Source: Azospirillum sp. TSO35-2 (GTDB lineage: Bacteria; Pseudomonadota; Alphaproteobacteria; Azospirillales; Azospirillaceae). Taken from it: DNA of 64,000 nucleotides. The DNA lies in the NCBI RefSeq assembly GCF_003116095.1, contig NZ_LGRA01000008.1, forward strand, positions 315,715 through 379,714. The letters are read 5' to 3'. Both the position numbers and the translations under genes were made by a program. Position 1 is the first letter of the stretch. Every line of letters starts with the position of its first letter. Under the pieces are notes generated by a model, which searched no databases, was not told the DNA's origin, and worked only from the letters and a program-made list of their open reading frames with translations. This document shows positions 15,063 through 23,715 of this stretch, in pieces.

Positions 15063-17561
15063 TCAGGCCGCCGTGATGACTCGGGGGAATCGGAGGGTAA
15101 AGCGCGTGCCCTTGGCCGGGGTGCTGTCTACCGCGATGGTGCCGTGCAGCCGGCCGGTCACCAGGTTGTAGACGATGTGCAGCCCCAGCCCGCTGCCGCC
15201 GCTGCCGCGGCGGGTGGTGAAGAAGGGATCGAAGATCTTGGGCAGCACCTCGGCGGCGATGCCGTTGCCGTCGTCGGCGACCGACAGCTCGACCAGCCCG
15301 GCGCCGGGACCGGCCCCGTCATCCGGGGCCAGCCGGGCGGCGATGGTGATCCGCCCCGGCATCTCCGGGTCCAGCGCATGGATCAGGGCGTTCATGATCA
15401 GGTTGGTCAGGATCTGCGACAGGGCGCCCGGATAGCCGTCCAGTTCCAGGTCGGCCGGGCAGTCGACGGCGATGGTCAGGGCGGCGCGCGACTTGTAGGT
15501 GGGGTGCAGGCTGCGCAGCAACTCCTCGATGTAGTCGCGCAGCAGAAAGGCGCGGCGCTCGTCACTCGACTGGTCGACGGCGACCATCTTGAAGCTCTGC
15601 ACCAGATTGGCGGCGCGGGTGCTGTTGGACAGGATAAGGTTGGCCATCTCCATCCCGTCGCTGAGGAAGCGCTGGAAATCCGACTTCTTCAGCGCGGCCG
15701 TGGCGTGGCGGTCCGACAGCTCGGCGATCAGGGTCTGGAGTTGCGAGGCGCCGGTGATGGTGATGCCGATCGGCGTGTTCACCTCGTGCGCCACCCCGGC
15801 GACCAGTTGGCCCAGCGAGGCCATCTTTTCGGCCTGGATCAGGCTGGTCTGGGTCGCCTTCAAGGCGCACAGCGCGCGCTCCGCGGCGTCGCGCGACTGG
15901 CGCAGCGCGTTCTCCGCCTCGACTTCGCGGGTGACGTCGACCACCACCGCCTGGATCGCCGGCCCGTCCATCCAGTCGACCCGCCGCCCGCTCAACTCCA
16001 CCCACAGTCCGGCGCCGTCGGGCCGCCGCGCCCGGATGCGCCGCCGCTGGGTCGGCAGCCCGCCGGCCAGAAGCTGGTCGTAATTGTCGATCAGCGGCTG
16101 CCGCTCCTCCACCGGCACCAGCGCCAGCAGCGAGGGCAGGGCCATCACGTCGGCGATGCTCAGGCCCAGCATGGTGGCGAAGGCGTCGTTGGCGTAGACC
16201 GCGTGGAACTCGCGGTGGATGATGATGCCCTGGATCGAGCCCTCGACCAGATTGCGGAACCGCCGTTCGTTGTCGGCGAGCGCCCGCTGCCGCCGGTCGA
16301 TCTCGTCGATGAAATAGCGGATCGAGGCGCCGATGTCGGTGATCTCGTCGTCGCCGTCGACCGGGATGCCCGCGGTCGCATCAGCCGGGGCCGTCGCCGG
16401 GCCGGCCGGAGCGGTCGAGGCGCCGCCCGACGAGCGGGCCAGCACGGCCCGGTTCAGCGCGACCAGCCGCGACGACAGGAAGCGGCGGAAGATGAAATAG
16501 ACGCAGACCGCCAGGATGACCGAGGCCCCGGCCAGCATCATCACCGCGCGCGTGCGCTCGGCGATCAGGTCGGCCAGCGCGTCGGTCCGTTCGGCCGACT
16601 GGTCGCGGATCGAATCATACAGCGCGCGGGTCGACCGTTCGACCGTCTCCACCAGCACGCGGGACTGCGCGGTCAACGCCTGGGCGCGGTTGCGCGCCTG
16701 CAGCCGCTCGACGGCGCTGTCGAACAGGCCGCCCGGCGCGACCAGCAGCGAGGACAGCTCCTCCTGCATGGTTGCCATCAGCGGGCCGGTCGGGTCGGGC
16801 GTGTTGGTGGCGATGCGCGCCAGATCGGTCAGCGTGCGCTCCGCGGCGCGCGCTTCGCCCTTCAGCCGGCTGAGATGGTCGAGCTGCATGGCGCCGGCCA
16901 CCCGGGCCATCAGCGCGCCGACGCGGACCGCCCAGGCGCCGGTGGCGTCGGGCGTGCTGTCCATCGACAGCGCCAGCCGGCCCAGGCCGCGCGCCGCTTC
17001 GGTCTGGCGGTCGCCATACTCGATCTGGCGGGTGACCTCGGCGTTGAGATCGGCGACGGTCGCGGCGAGGATCAGCAGGGTGGAGCGGGTCTGTTCCAGC
17101 AGCCGGACATTGCCGTCGCGCTCCGCGTCGGCGACCCCGCCCTCCTTGAACAGGCCGCGCATGCGCGCGACCAGGAGCTGCATCGAGTCCAGCTCCGTCA
17201 CCAGCCCGTCGTAGATCGAGCGGCGCTGCGGCGTCGAGGTCGCGGCGGCGAGCTGCGGCAACTGCGCCACCAGCTTCTGCAGGGATCCGTGCAGATCCGC
17301 GCTGGTGATGACCTCCGGCAGGGTGTTGGTCGACAGGGCCGTCACCTCCGCCCGGAACAGGCGGAAGGACGACATCGACAGCCCACCGATCAGCACCACC
17401 AGCAGCGCCATCACCGACAGCCCGATGGTGATCCGCACGGCGATGCCGAAGCGCCGGCGCCGGTTGGGCGGCGGCGTCGGCACCGGGGCGGTGCCGAACC
17501 CGGCGAGCGCATCGGAGGCGGCGGCGGCGATCGGGGCGATCAGGGAAGCCATGCCATCCAT
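15063..17561 (-). CDS. Membrane sensor histidine kinase with large periplasmic domain and PAS
   Basis: 832-aa sensor kinase. TM1 lies at about residues 40-65 (ITIGLSVMALLVVLIGGLSM). A ~270-residue helical periplasmic domain follows, then TM2 near 330-350 (LAGASVILAVCVYFIF). Next come a degenerate HAMP (DDEITDIGASIRYFIDEID), a PAS domain (FRNLVEGSIQGIIIHREF to VVVDVTREVE), and HisKA with the phospho-acceptor in GQLVAGVAHEVNTPIG (near 585). HATPase_c follows, with NLIMNALIHAL (N box), DDGNGIA (G1) and SGGSGLGLHIVYNL (G2). No receiver domain or adjacent response regulator is present, so the partner is elsewhere. The start ATG 17561 overlaps the stop of the preceding 5'-nucleotidase-like gene (TGATG), which implies coupled translation and suggests that exported protein is its input partner (inference). 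Confidence 0.92.
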   Translation of the reverse strand: MDGMASLIAPIAAAASDALAGFGTAPVPTPPPNRRRRFGIAVRITIGLSVMALLVVLIGGLSMSSFRLFRAEVTALSTNTLPEVITSADLHGSLQKLVAQLPQLAAATSTPQRRSIYDGLVTELDSMQLLVARMRGLFKEGGVADAERDGNVRLLEQTRSTLLILAATVADLNAEVTRQIEYGDRQTEAARGLGRLALSMDSTPDATGAWAVRVGALMARVAGAMQLDHLSRLKGEARAAERTLTDLARIATNTPDPTGPLMATMQEELSSLLVAPGGLFDSAVERLQARNRAQALTAQSRVLVETVERSTRALYDSIRDQSAERTDALADLIAERTRAVMMLAGASVILAVCVYFIFRRFLSSRLVALNRAVLARSSGGASTAPAGPATAPADATAGIPVDGDDEITDIGASIRYFIDEIDRRQRALADNERRFRNLVEGSIQGIIIHREFHAVYANDAFATMLGLSIADVMALPSLLALVPVEERQPLIDNYDQLLAGGLPTQRRRIRARRPDGAGLWVELSGRRVDWMDGPAIQAVVVDVTREVEAENALRQSRDAAERALCALKATQTSLIQAEKMASLGQLVAGVAHEVNTPIGITITGASQLQTLIAELSDRHATAALKKSDFQRFLSDGMEMANLILSNSTRAANLVQSFKMVAVDQSSDERRAFLLRDYIEELLRSLHPTYKSRAALTIAVDCPADLELDGYPGALSQILTNLIMNALIHALDPEMPGRITIAARLAPDDGAGPGAGLVELSVADDGNGIAAEVLPKIFDPFFTTRRGSGGSGLGLHIVYNLVTGRLHGTIAVDSTPAKGTRFTLRFPRVITAA

Positions 17562-19198
17562 CACCGTATCACCGTCATCCGGCCGTCCAGCCGGGGCGCG
17601 AATTCGCCGTTGCGGGCGATCTGCCCGATCAGTTGGGTCGAGATGAAGTCGGTGTCGCGGTCCTCCACCAGCCGGGGGACGCCGGCCAGCACGCCGTAGC
17701 CGTCGCCGCCGCCGGCCAGGAAGCTGCTGGTCGCCAGCCGGTAATGGGTGGCGCGGCCGACCGGGCCGGCTCCGACGGTCAGGCTGCGCAGCCGCTGGCC
17801 GGGCGGGCGGGTCAGGTCGATTTCGGCGCGGGCGTTGGACAGGTGCGGGAAACGCCCCTGCAACTGCTCCACCGCCGAGACGCCGCTCTCCACCGCGTCC
17901 CACAGCTGCTGCCCGGTGACGTCCAGCACGACGCCGACGTCGTGGTAGGGCAGTTCGGTGTAGATGTCGCGCCGGGTCAGCAGCGTGCCGGCCGGGTATT
18001 GCCGGTCGCCGCGGATGCCGCCGCCGTTGAACAACCCGACATCGGCGTCCAGCGCCGCGCGCAGGGTGTCGACCACGGCGTTGGCGAAGGCGTTCTCGCC
18101 GGTGCGCAGCGATTCCTTGCGGGTGTCGAGCGCGTCGGCGACGCGGCCGACCTCCATGCTCAGCATCGTGTCGAGCCGCGCCGCGTAGGCCCTGGCCTGG
18201 ATGTCGACGGCGGCGTCCGGGGCGACCGTCGCGGTGTCGATCACGCGGGCCGCCGGCGTCCAGGTGAGGCGCGGCTTGCCGTCGGCGCCCACCGTCCGCT
18301 CCGCCGTCAGGTCGAGCGCCAGCACCCCGGCGGCCTGCGGGCCGACGGTGCCGGACAGGAAACGGCCGTCATACTCGATGGCGAAGGGGCGGTTGCGGTC
18401 CTGGTACAGCACGATGTCGGCCGGCTTGGCGGCGAGGACGGCCCGGTGGGTGTCGCCGGCATAGCCGGTCATCGCCACCACCAGATCGACGCCGTCGGCG
18501 CGCAAGGCCTTGGCCTTGGCGGACAGCGCCGTCACCGGGTCGTGGAACTCCGTGCGCTGGGCGCGTGTGGTCTCGCGCGTCAGGACCGGGGTGGCGGCCA
18601 GCACGCCGATGCGCAGCGGCCCGGCCCGCAGCACCACCGAATCCTCCAGCCCGTCGGGGGTGCGTCCGGTGGCGCGATCGACCGCGTTGGTGGTGACGAT
18701 GGGGAAGCCAGCCTCGAAGGCGCGGGCGCTCAGCCGATCGTCGCCGTGGTGGAACTCGCGGTTCAGCGCGGCCATCGCGTCGACCGACAGGCCGTTCAGC
18801 AGGTCGATGATGTGCGCGCCCTGGTCGTAGAAGGCCAGCACCGAGGGGGCCAGCGTCTGGCCGCCGTGCAGCACCAGCACATGCTCGTGCGCCGCCCGCT
18901 CCTGCCGGATCACGCCGGCCAGCCGGGCCATGCCGCCGCGCATCCGTCCATCGGGTCCGGCGCTCTCGCCCAGGTCGGTGGTGCCCTGGGCGTAGAGGAT
19001 CGTCAGGTGCACCGGCCCGGTCGCCGCAACCGCCGAAGCCGGCGCATTCTCCTGCGCGACGGCGCGCAAGGGGATGGCGGTGGCGGCGACGCCCAGGGCG
19101 ACGCCAAGCAGAAGCGGGACGAACGCGTGCCGTGACATGGAGTCACGGCGGCCAAAAGGCCTGACAGTGTCGCCGTTACCAATCCGAATGTTGTTCAT
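17561..19198 (-). CDS. Exported 5'-nucleotidase-like protein with degenerate metal site
   Basis: A two-domain UshA/5'-nucleotidase-like exported protein. A signal peptide (FVPLLLGVALGVAATAIPLRAVAQ) precedes the metallophosphatase half. Its metal ligands are not conserved: LYAQGTTDLG instead of NDxHG, VLHGGQTLAPS instead of GDxxxGS, ALNREFHHGD instead of GNHEFD, and LYQDRNRPF instead of GHxH. The C-terminal nucleotide-binding half is intact: ALDADVGLFNGGGIRGD, LPYHDVGVVLDVTGQQLWDAVE and SSFLAGGGDGYG. Hydrolysis therefore looks unlikely while ligand binding could persist. Its TGA overlaps the ATG of the sensor kinase. Starts at 19198 and 19138 are both possible; the first has AGGTGA upstream. 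A periplasmic ligand-binding partner for the kinase is inferred; a weakly active hydrolase is the alternative. Confidence 0.8.
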   Translation of the reverse strand: MNNIRIGNGDTVRPFGRRDSMSRHAFVPLLLGVALGVAATAIPLRAVAQENAPASAVAATGPVHLTILYAQGTTDLGESAGPDGRMRGGMARLAGVIRQERAAHEHVLVLHGGQTLAPSVLAFYDQGAHIIDLLNGLSVDAMAALNREFHHGDDRLSARAFEAGFPIVTTNAVDRATGRTPDGLEDSVVLRAGPLRIGVLAATPVLTRETTRAQRTEFHDPVTALSAKAKALRADGVDLVVAMTGYAGDTHRAVLAAKPADIVLYQDRNRPFAIEYDGRFLSGTVGPQAAGVLALDLTAERTVGADGKPRLTWTPAARVIDTATVAPDAAVDIQARAYAARLDTMLSMEVGRVADALDTRKESLRTGENAFANAVVDTLRAALDADVGLFNGGGIRGDRQYPAGTLLTRRDIYTELPYHDVGVVLDVTGQQLWDAVESGVSAVEQLQGRFPHLSNARAEIDLTRPPGQRLRSLTVGAGPVGRATHYRLATSSFLAGGGDGYGVLAGVPRLVEDRDTDFISTQLIGQIARNGEFAPRLDGRMTVIR

Positions 19199-19279
19199 GC
19201 CCCGGCGTCACCTTTGCCCCGTGCCGGGATTATGCTCATTTTGGTGCCACTGTTGAAGCAAAGCCGCGTTACGGGATTG

Positions 19280-20128
19280 TCATATGAACGTAACGCGACG
19301 CGGGAGAGCGCGCTTCAACGGTTCGTACAGGTGGAGAGCCCTCAGGATTCCGATCAACCGCAGGCGCAACGGCGCCGGCACTGCGGCAAAACGCGGCGCC
19401 AGCCCCGCCCGGCGGGTCTTGGCCAGCGTCGTCCGCCGGGCGTAGGCGACGCGGTGGACGGTCACCCGCCGGCTCTCGGTGTCGAAACAGGCGAAGCTCG
19501 CCCGGCTGTCGGCACCGCGCGGTTCCCCCACCGTGCCGGGGTTCAGCAGGTAATGCGCGTCCGGCCGCAGGGTCGCGCCCGGCTTGCCAGGGCCATCCTC
19601 CAGCGGAACCGGGCGGACGGTGCCGTCGCGCCACTCCCACAGCCCGGCCCGGTGGGTGTGGCCGAAGGCGCAGATCCGCGCGCCGGACGGGTGGGCTGCC
19701 AGCGCCCGCAGGCTGAGCGCCCGCTTGGCGTCGTCGTCCAGCCGGACCAGCTCGCAGCCGTCCTCCGGGTGCAGCGCGCCATGCACCGCCACCAGCGCAC
19801 CGTCCACCACCGTCTTCAGTGGCAGGCCGGACAGGAAGGCGCGGGTGTCCTCGTCCAGCCGGTGGCGGGTCCAGGCCACGGCGCGCGCGGCGGGGCCGCT
19901 GAACCCCTCCGTCCCGATGGCGCCGATGACGGCGCGGTCGTGATTGCCGGCAATGCAGACGGCGTCGGCCTCGCGCAGCAACGCGACGCAGGCGGCGGCG
20001 TCGGTGTTGTAGCCGACGATGTCGCCCAGGCAGACGACGCGGTCGGCCCCGAGCGCCGCGATGGCGTCGAGCGTCGCCCGCAGCGCCTCCCGGCTGGCGT
20101 GGATGTCGGAGATCAGGGCGATCCTCAC
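19280..20128 (-). CDS. Calcineurin-like metallophosphoesterase
   Basis: 282-aa cytoplasmic phosphoesterase of the YfcE/MPP superfamily. All metal motifs are present: LISDIHAS (DxH), CLGDIVGYN (GDxvGY), CIAGNHDRA (GNHD), AVHGALHP (H), and CAFGHTHRAG (GHTH). The substrate cannot be read from the sequence; the family covers nucleotides, phosphodiesters and protein phosphates. It is the last gene of a tight operon, 13 bases after the ATP-grasp stop, so it probably acts on a product or by-product of that pathway (inference). The C-terminal ~40 residues (LRLRLIGILRALHLYEPLKR) are an amphipathic extension not needed for catalysis. Confidence 0.9.
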   Translation of the reverse strand: MRIALISDIHASREALRATLDAIAALGADRVVCLGDIVGYNTDAAACVALLREADAVCIAGNHDRAVIGAIGTEGFSGPAARAVAWTRHRLDEDTRAFLSGLPLKTVVDGALVAVHGALHPEDGCELVRLDDDAKRALSLRALAAHPSGARICAFGHTHRAGLWEWRDGTVRPVPLEDGPGKPGATLRPDAHYLLNPGTVGEPRGADSRASFACFDTESRRVTVHRVAYARRTTLAKTRRAGLAPRFAAVPAPLRLRLIGILRALHLYEPLKRALPRRVTFI

Positions 20129-20141
20129 GCCGCCGCTCCCG

Positions 20142-21347
20142 TCACGACTTGGCCAGGCCGGCCGGACGCACGCGCCGGGGGGCGCGGGCCAGCAGGCGGT
20201 CGAGCTTCGGCCGCAAAAACGGCATCGGGTCGTCGAGCGCCAGCGCCTTCGCCTCGCACCGCGCGACCCAGGCGAGCCAGCGCGCCACCGGCACGCCGCC
20301 GTCGCGTGCCGCCAGCCGGTCCTTGCTGATGTGGCACCAGCAGGCGCCGGCCCGCGCGGTGGCCGGGGCCGGACGGGGACGGCCGGTCAGGTCGGCCTGC
20401 ACCATCGCCGGCAGGTTCACCCCGGCGACGGCGCCCAGATGGTGCCACAGGTTGAAGCGCGGGTTGATCTCCAGCAGATGCAGGCGGCCGTCGGGGTCGC
20501 GCTTGAAATCGAACTTGGCGACGCCGCGCAGGCCGATCCGCGCCGCGATCGACCGCCCCAGCGCCGCGACGTCTGCGCCCTCGCCCTGGATGTCGGTGAT
20601 GGTCAGGGCGGTGCTGTGGCCGTAATCGACGGGGTAGGTCCGGAGCTTGCGGCCGGTGAACTCGCCGGCGACCGCGCCGGTGGCGTCGACGTAGAGATGG
20701 TGGCTTTCGATCCGGGTTTCCGGCCCCGGGATCAGTTCCTGCGCCAGCAGGTCGATGCCGACCGGGATCAACCGCGGCCACAGCGCGTGCAGTTCCGCCG
20801 GCGTGTCGATCCGGATCGCCTTGCCCAGCCCCTCGATCGCGTCCCACGGCGGGCGGCGGGTCAGCGGCTTGACGATCAGCGGATAGCGCAGGTCGAGGAT
20901 GGGCGCGTCGCTGCCCGGCGCCGGGTGCAGCCGCCGGGTGCGCGGCACCGGCAAATCCAGCCGCTCGGCCAGCGCCTGGAACCGCGCCTTGTCGACCAGA
21001 GTCTCGACCAGACCGGCGTCGGCCAGCGCGAAGCGGAAGACGCGGGCCAGCCGGTCGCGGTGACGCGACACCATCAGCAACTGCGAGTCCTCTTCGAAAT
21101 AGAGCACCGGCTTGTCCGGCTGGGCGGCGCCGAACCGCAGCAGCCGGTCGACCAACGCCTCGTCGCAGCCGCCGTCCCAGGCGAGCAGCCGGTCGGTGAA
21201 GCGGGAGTGGGCGGCCGCCGCACCCGCCGGTGCCACCACGGTGCTGCGGATCCCGGCAAGGCCGAGCGGCCGCACCAGATCCATGTCGCCCAGCACGCAG
21301 GCGGTGGAGGAGGGCGTCGCCGGGGCAGGGTTGTGCATGATTGTCAT
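20142..21347 (-). CDS. ATP-grasp ligase of unknown substrate
   Basis: 401-aa ATP-grasp enzyme, carbamoyl-phosphate-synthase-like type. A Rossmann-like pre-ATP-grasp domain (ACVLGDMDLVRPLGLAGIRS, then PVLYFEEDSQLLMV) precedes the ATP-binding lysine region (YPLIVKPLTRR, LLAQELIPGPETRIESHH) and the metal-binding loop (FKRDPDGRLHLLEINPRFN). The E-x-N metal pair is intact. These enzymes join a carboxylate to an amine or thiol through an acyl phosphate. It has no tandem CPS domain and no biotin site. The start ATG 21347 lies 17 bases after the stop of the acyltransferase gene, with GGGGAG upstream. Partnership with a FemAB/CelD-like transferase suggests modification of a cell-surface polymer or lipid, or a small amide product (inference). 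Confidence 0.88.
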   Translation of the reverse strand: MTIMHNPAPATPSSTACVLGDMDLVRPLGLAGIRSTVVAPAGAAAAHSRFTDRLLAWDGGCDEALVDRLLRFGAAQPDKPVLYFEEDSQLLMVSRHRDRLARVFRFALADAGLVETLVDKARFQALAERLDLPVPRTRRLHPAPGSDAPILDLRYPLIVKPLTRRPPWDAIEGLGKAIRIDTPAELHALWPRLIPVGIDLLAQELIPGPETRIESHHLYVDATGAVAGEFTGRKLRTYPVDYGHSTALTITDIQGEGADVAALGRSIAARIGLRGVAKFDFKRDPDGRLHLLEINPRFNLWHHLGAVAGVNLPAMVQADLTGRPRPAPATARAGACWCHISKDRLAARDGGVPVARWLAWVARCEAKALALDDPMPFLRPKLDRLLARAPRRVRPAGLAKS

Positions 21348-21364
21348 GGTGCGAGGCTCCCCCC

Positions 21365-22567
21365 TCAGGTTCCCTTGGCCGGCGCGGTCCAGCCGCGCAG
21401 CGACCGTTTGGCGGCGTCGACCAGCAATCCGCGGGTCCGCCGCCACTGCGCCTCCAGCCGGCGGCTGAGCCGGTCGGGGCCGAGCGTCAGCCAGTTCATC
21501 GGCTGTTCGGCGTTGGACAGCAGCGGCTTGTGCCCGGCCGGCGTCGACATGAAGTCGTAGCCGTCCTCGCCCCGGGCCAGCGCGTCCTCGATGGCCAGGA
21601 CATGGCTCAGCAGGCCGGGCTTCAGCCGGTTGTCCGGCTCGAAGGCGAAGCCGCCCTGGTAGTTCATGACCTGGTTGCGGTGGACGAAGTTGTAGAGATA
21701 GCCGATCGGCCGGCCCCCGGCGCTGATTCGGCACAGCCGCACCGCGCCACGCGGCAGGCCGGTGGTGATCAGGCGCTCATGGAAGGGGCGGAAGGCCGGG
21801 TTGGCGAAGGCGCCGGACTGGCCGCGCGCCTGCCAGCCGGCCTGGTGCAGCACCTCCAGCGCCGCGAAATCCTCCAGCGCCTCTTCGACCGAGCCGGCGA
21901 CGCGGTAGTCCAACCCGCCGCGCGCCTCGTACAGCCGCTCGGTGCGGTTGACGGCGGCGCGGGTGTTGCGCCCCAGCCCGCCGCGGAAATCGCCGCCGCC
22001 GGCCCGGACCAGGGCGAAATCCACCCATTGCGTCGAATCGGCGGTCCGGACCTGCAACGTATGGCCGGTCTGTGCCGCCACCCGCCGCGCGGCGCGTTCG
22101 GCGGCGGCGCTCAGCCCACCCAGCACCAGCTCGTCGGCGCCGGACAACCGCTCTCCCAGCCATAGAAGCGCGGCGGCGGTCACCTCGTCGTCGAAGCGGC
22201 GGTCGGCGAGGATACCGTTGTACTCCATGAACAGGCGGTCATAGGCGCGGTCGCCGGTCTCGTGCAGCATCCAGCGGCGGCCGCGTAGCAGGCCGAAGCG
22301 CCGGTGCCGGCGCGGACACAGCAGCGCCAGCCCGACCAGCTCGCCGGCCCGGCGGGCGACCAGCAGTTGTGGTTCCACCCCCGCCGGCATCAGCGCCAGC
22401 CATGGTCCGATCCACAACCAGGACAGGAAGAAGGAGGAGTCGGAACGCGCCTCCAAATCGGTCCACAGCCTTCTCAGCGCCTCGGCCGGCGGCAGGGGGT
22501 GCAGCGCGATGTCGATGTCGGGATGGGCGGCGGTGCCGTCGGCGTCCGTGGGGGGCCTGATGCTCAT
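21365..22567 (-). CDS. FemAB/CelD-like GNAT acyltransferase
   Basis: 400-aa protein of the GNAT-fold group represented by CelD/BcsL and FemAB-type peptidyl transferases. Typical segments are SSFFLSWLWIGPWL, QLLVARRAGELVGLALLCPR, GLGRNTRAAVNRTERLYEARGG (the FemAB-like substrate region), and AVRLCRISAGGRPIGYLYNFVHRNQVMNYQGGFAFEPDNRLKPGLLS, split by the usual GNAT strand order, then YDFMSTPAGHKPLLSN. Members transfer acyl or aminoacyl groups onto surface polymers, but the donor here is unknown. The start ATG 22567 is chosen because an extension to 22720 is unsupported. It is the first gene of the acyltransferase, ATP-grasp, metallophosphoesterase operon. Confidence 0.85.
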   Translation of the reverse strand: MSIRPPTDADGTAAHPDIDIALHPLPPAEALRRLWTDLEARSDSSFFLSWLWIGPWLALMPAGVEPQLLVARRAGELVGLALLCPRRHRRFGLLRGRRWMLHETGDRAYDRLFMEYNGILADRRFDDEVTAAALLWLGERLSGADELVLGGLSAAAERAARRVAAQTGHTLQVRTADSTQWVDFALVRAGGGDFRGGLGRNTRAAVNRTERLYEARGGLDYRVAGSVEEALEDFAALEVLHQAGWQARGQSGAFANPAFRPFHERLITTGLPRGAVRLCRISAGGRPIGYLYNFVHRNQVMNYQGGFAFEPDNRLKPGLLSHVLAIEDALARGEDGYDFMSTPAGHKPLLSNAEQPMNWLTLGPDRLSRRLEAQWRRTRGLLVDAAKRSLRGWTAPAKGT

Positions 22568-22754
22568 CGGCGCGGCGTCTCCGGATGAAACTCTCACCAG
22601 AAACAACACGCTGGTCCTACGAACGGTCCCGTCTACGCCGGAGAGCCCCGAAAGACTGCGCGACGCAAAAGGACGACAAAGACTTTCACGGCCTATGCCG
22701 TTCCGCCGAGCCGGCCCCACTCCAGGGGCGGGCCGGCGGGCCGGCTTGCCGGTG

Positions 22755-23462
22755 TCAGCGCTTGACGGTGTCCGCCGACTGGCCGAACAGGATCTTCTTG
22801 CTCTCGTCGTTCACCGTGGGGGTGCGGTTGGGGTTTATCTCCTGGCCCTTTTCATAGGCGCGGACAACCGCCGGTCGGTCCTTGATGGCGTTGAACCAGC
22901 GCTTCAGATTGGGGAAATCGTCCAGGTTCTGCTGCTGACGCTCATGCGGGACGATCCAGGGGTAACTCGCCATGTCGGCGATCGACAGGTCGGCACCCCC
23001 CAGGAACGCGTTGGAGGCAAGCCGCTTGTCCATCACGCCGTAGAGCCGCCCGGTCTCCTTGACATAGCGCTCCATGGCGTAGGGGATGCGCTCCGGCGCG
23101 TACTGGACGAAATGGTGGTTCTGCCCGGCCATCGGGCCAAGCCCGCCGACCTGCCAGAACAGCCATTCCAGCACCGTCTTGCGCCCGCGCGCATCGCCGG
23201 GCAGGAACTTGCCGGTCTTTTCGGCGAGATAGACCAGGATGGCGCCCGATTCGAAGACGCTGATCGGCTCGCCGCCGTCGGCCGGGGCGTTGTCGATGAT
23301 CGCCGGCATGCGGTTGTTGGGCGAGAAGGCGAGGAATTCCGGCTTGAACTGGTCGCCGGTGGAGATGTTCACCGGCTTGAACGTGTAGTCCAGCCCGGCT
23401 TCTTCCAGAAAGATCGTGATCTTGTGGCCGTTCGGCGTCGGCCAGAAATAAAGGTCGATCAT
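22755..23462 (-). CDS. Glutathione S-transferase, Nu-class/YfcG-like
   Basis: 235-aa cytosolic GST. The thioredoxin-fold N-terminus (IDLYFWPTPNGHKITIFLEE) has the TPNGxK signature of YfcG/YghU-type enzymes, which act as disulfide-bond reductases with glutathione or bis-glutathione. The SNAIL-equivalent FESGAILVYLAEKTG and the helical domain motif LEWLFWQVGGLGPMAGQNHHF are typical of that class, and GGADLSIADMASYPWI is the conserved C-terminal folding motif. The start ATG 23462 has GGAGGG 9 bases upstream. It is transcribed divergently from the acyl-CoA dehydrogenase across 253 bases. A role in thiol redox defence is inferred from family. Confidence 0.92.
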   Translation of the reverse strand: MIDLYFWPTPNGHKITIFLEEAGLDYTFKPVNISTGDQFKPEFLAFSPNNRMPAIIDNAPADGGEPISVFESGAILVYLAEKTGKFLPGDARGRKTVLEWLFWQVGGLGPMAGQNHHFVQYAPERIPYAMERYVKETGRLYGVMDKRLASNAFLGGADLSIADMASYPWIVPHERQQQNLDDFPNLKRWFNAIKDRPAVVRAYEKGQEINPNRTPTVNDESKKILFGQSADTVKR

Positions 23463-23715
23463 CCCAAACCCTCCAGTGATTTATGGGCCAATGGTTTGCG
23501 AAAAGGTTAACCGCTTCGCCCCCGCTGGCAAGCCCGCTTCGGTGCAGGGCAGGGGTTCGGCGTACGGCCAAGGCATAATTCCGCTCTACGGAATGCAATT
23601 TCATTTTGTTGACAGGGTCGCGGCGGGCTGTCAGTGTGCCCAACGAACATTGAGGCGGCGCTCCCTCGCGAACCTTCATTCTCCCGGGACCGGGCGTCCC
23701 GGACGGAGACAACGC

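Noticed and set aside
14922..17699. A 925-codon plus-strand open frame opposite the histidine kinase
   Set aside because: Gln/Arg/Asp-rich composition without domains, while the other strand has all kinase boxes. Treated as a shadow.
22690..22760. GC-rich inverted repeats (GCCGGCC/GGGCCGGC) between the acyltransferase and GST genes
   Set aside because: Stems are short and overlapping and there is no T-run; possible weak terminator of the GST gene but not distinguishable from base composition.
23609..23637. TTGACA-like -35 box upstream of the acyl-CoA dehydrogenase
   Set aside because: No acceptable -10 at 16-18 bases spacing (CAGTGT only), so not called as a promoter.
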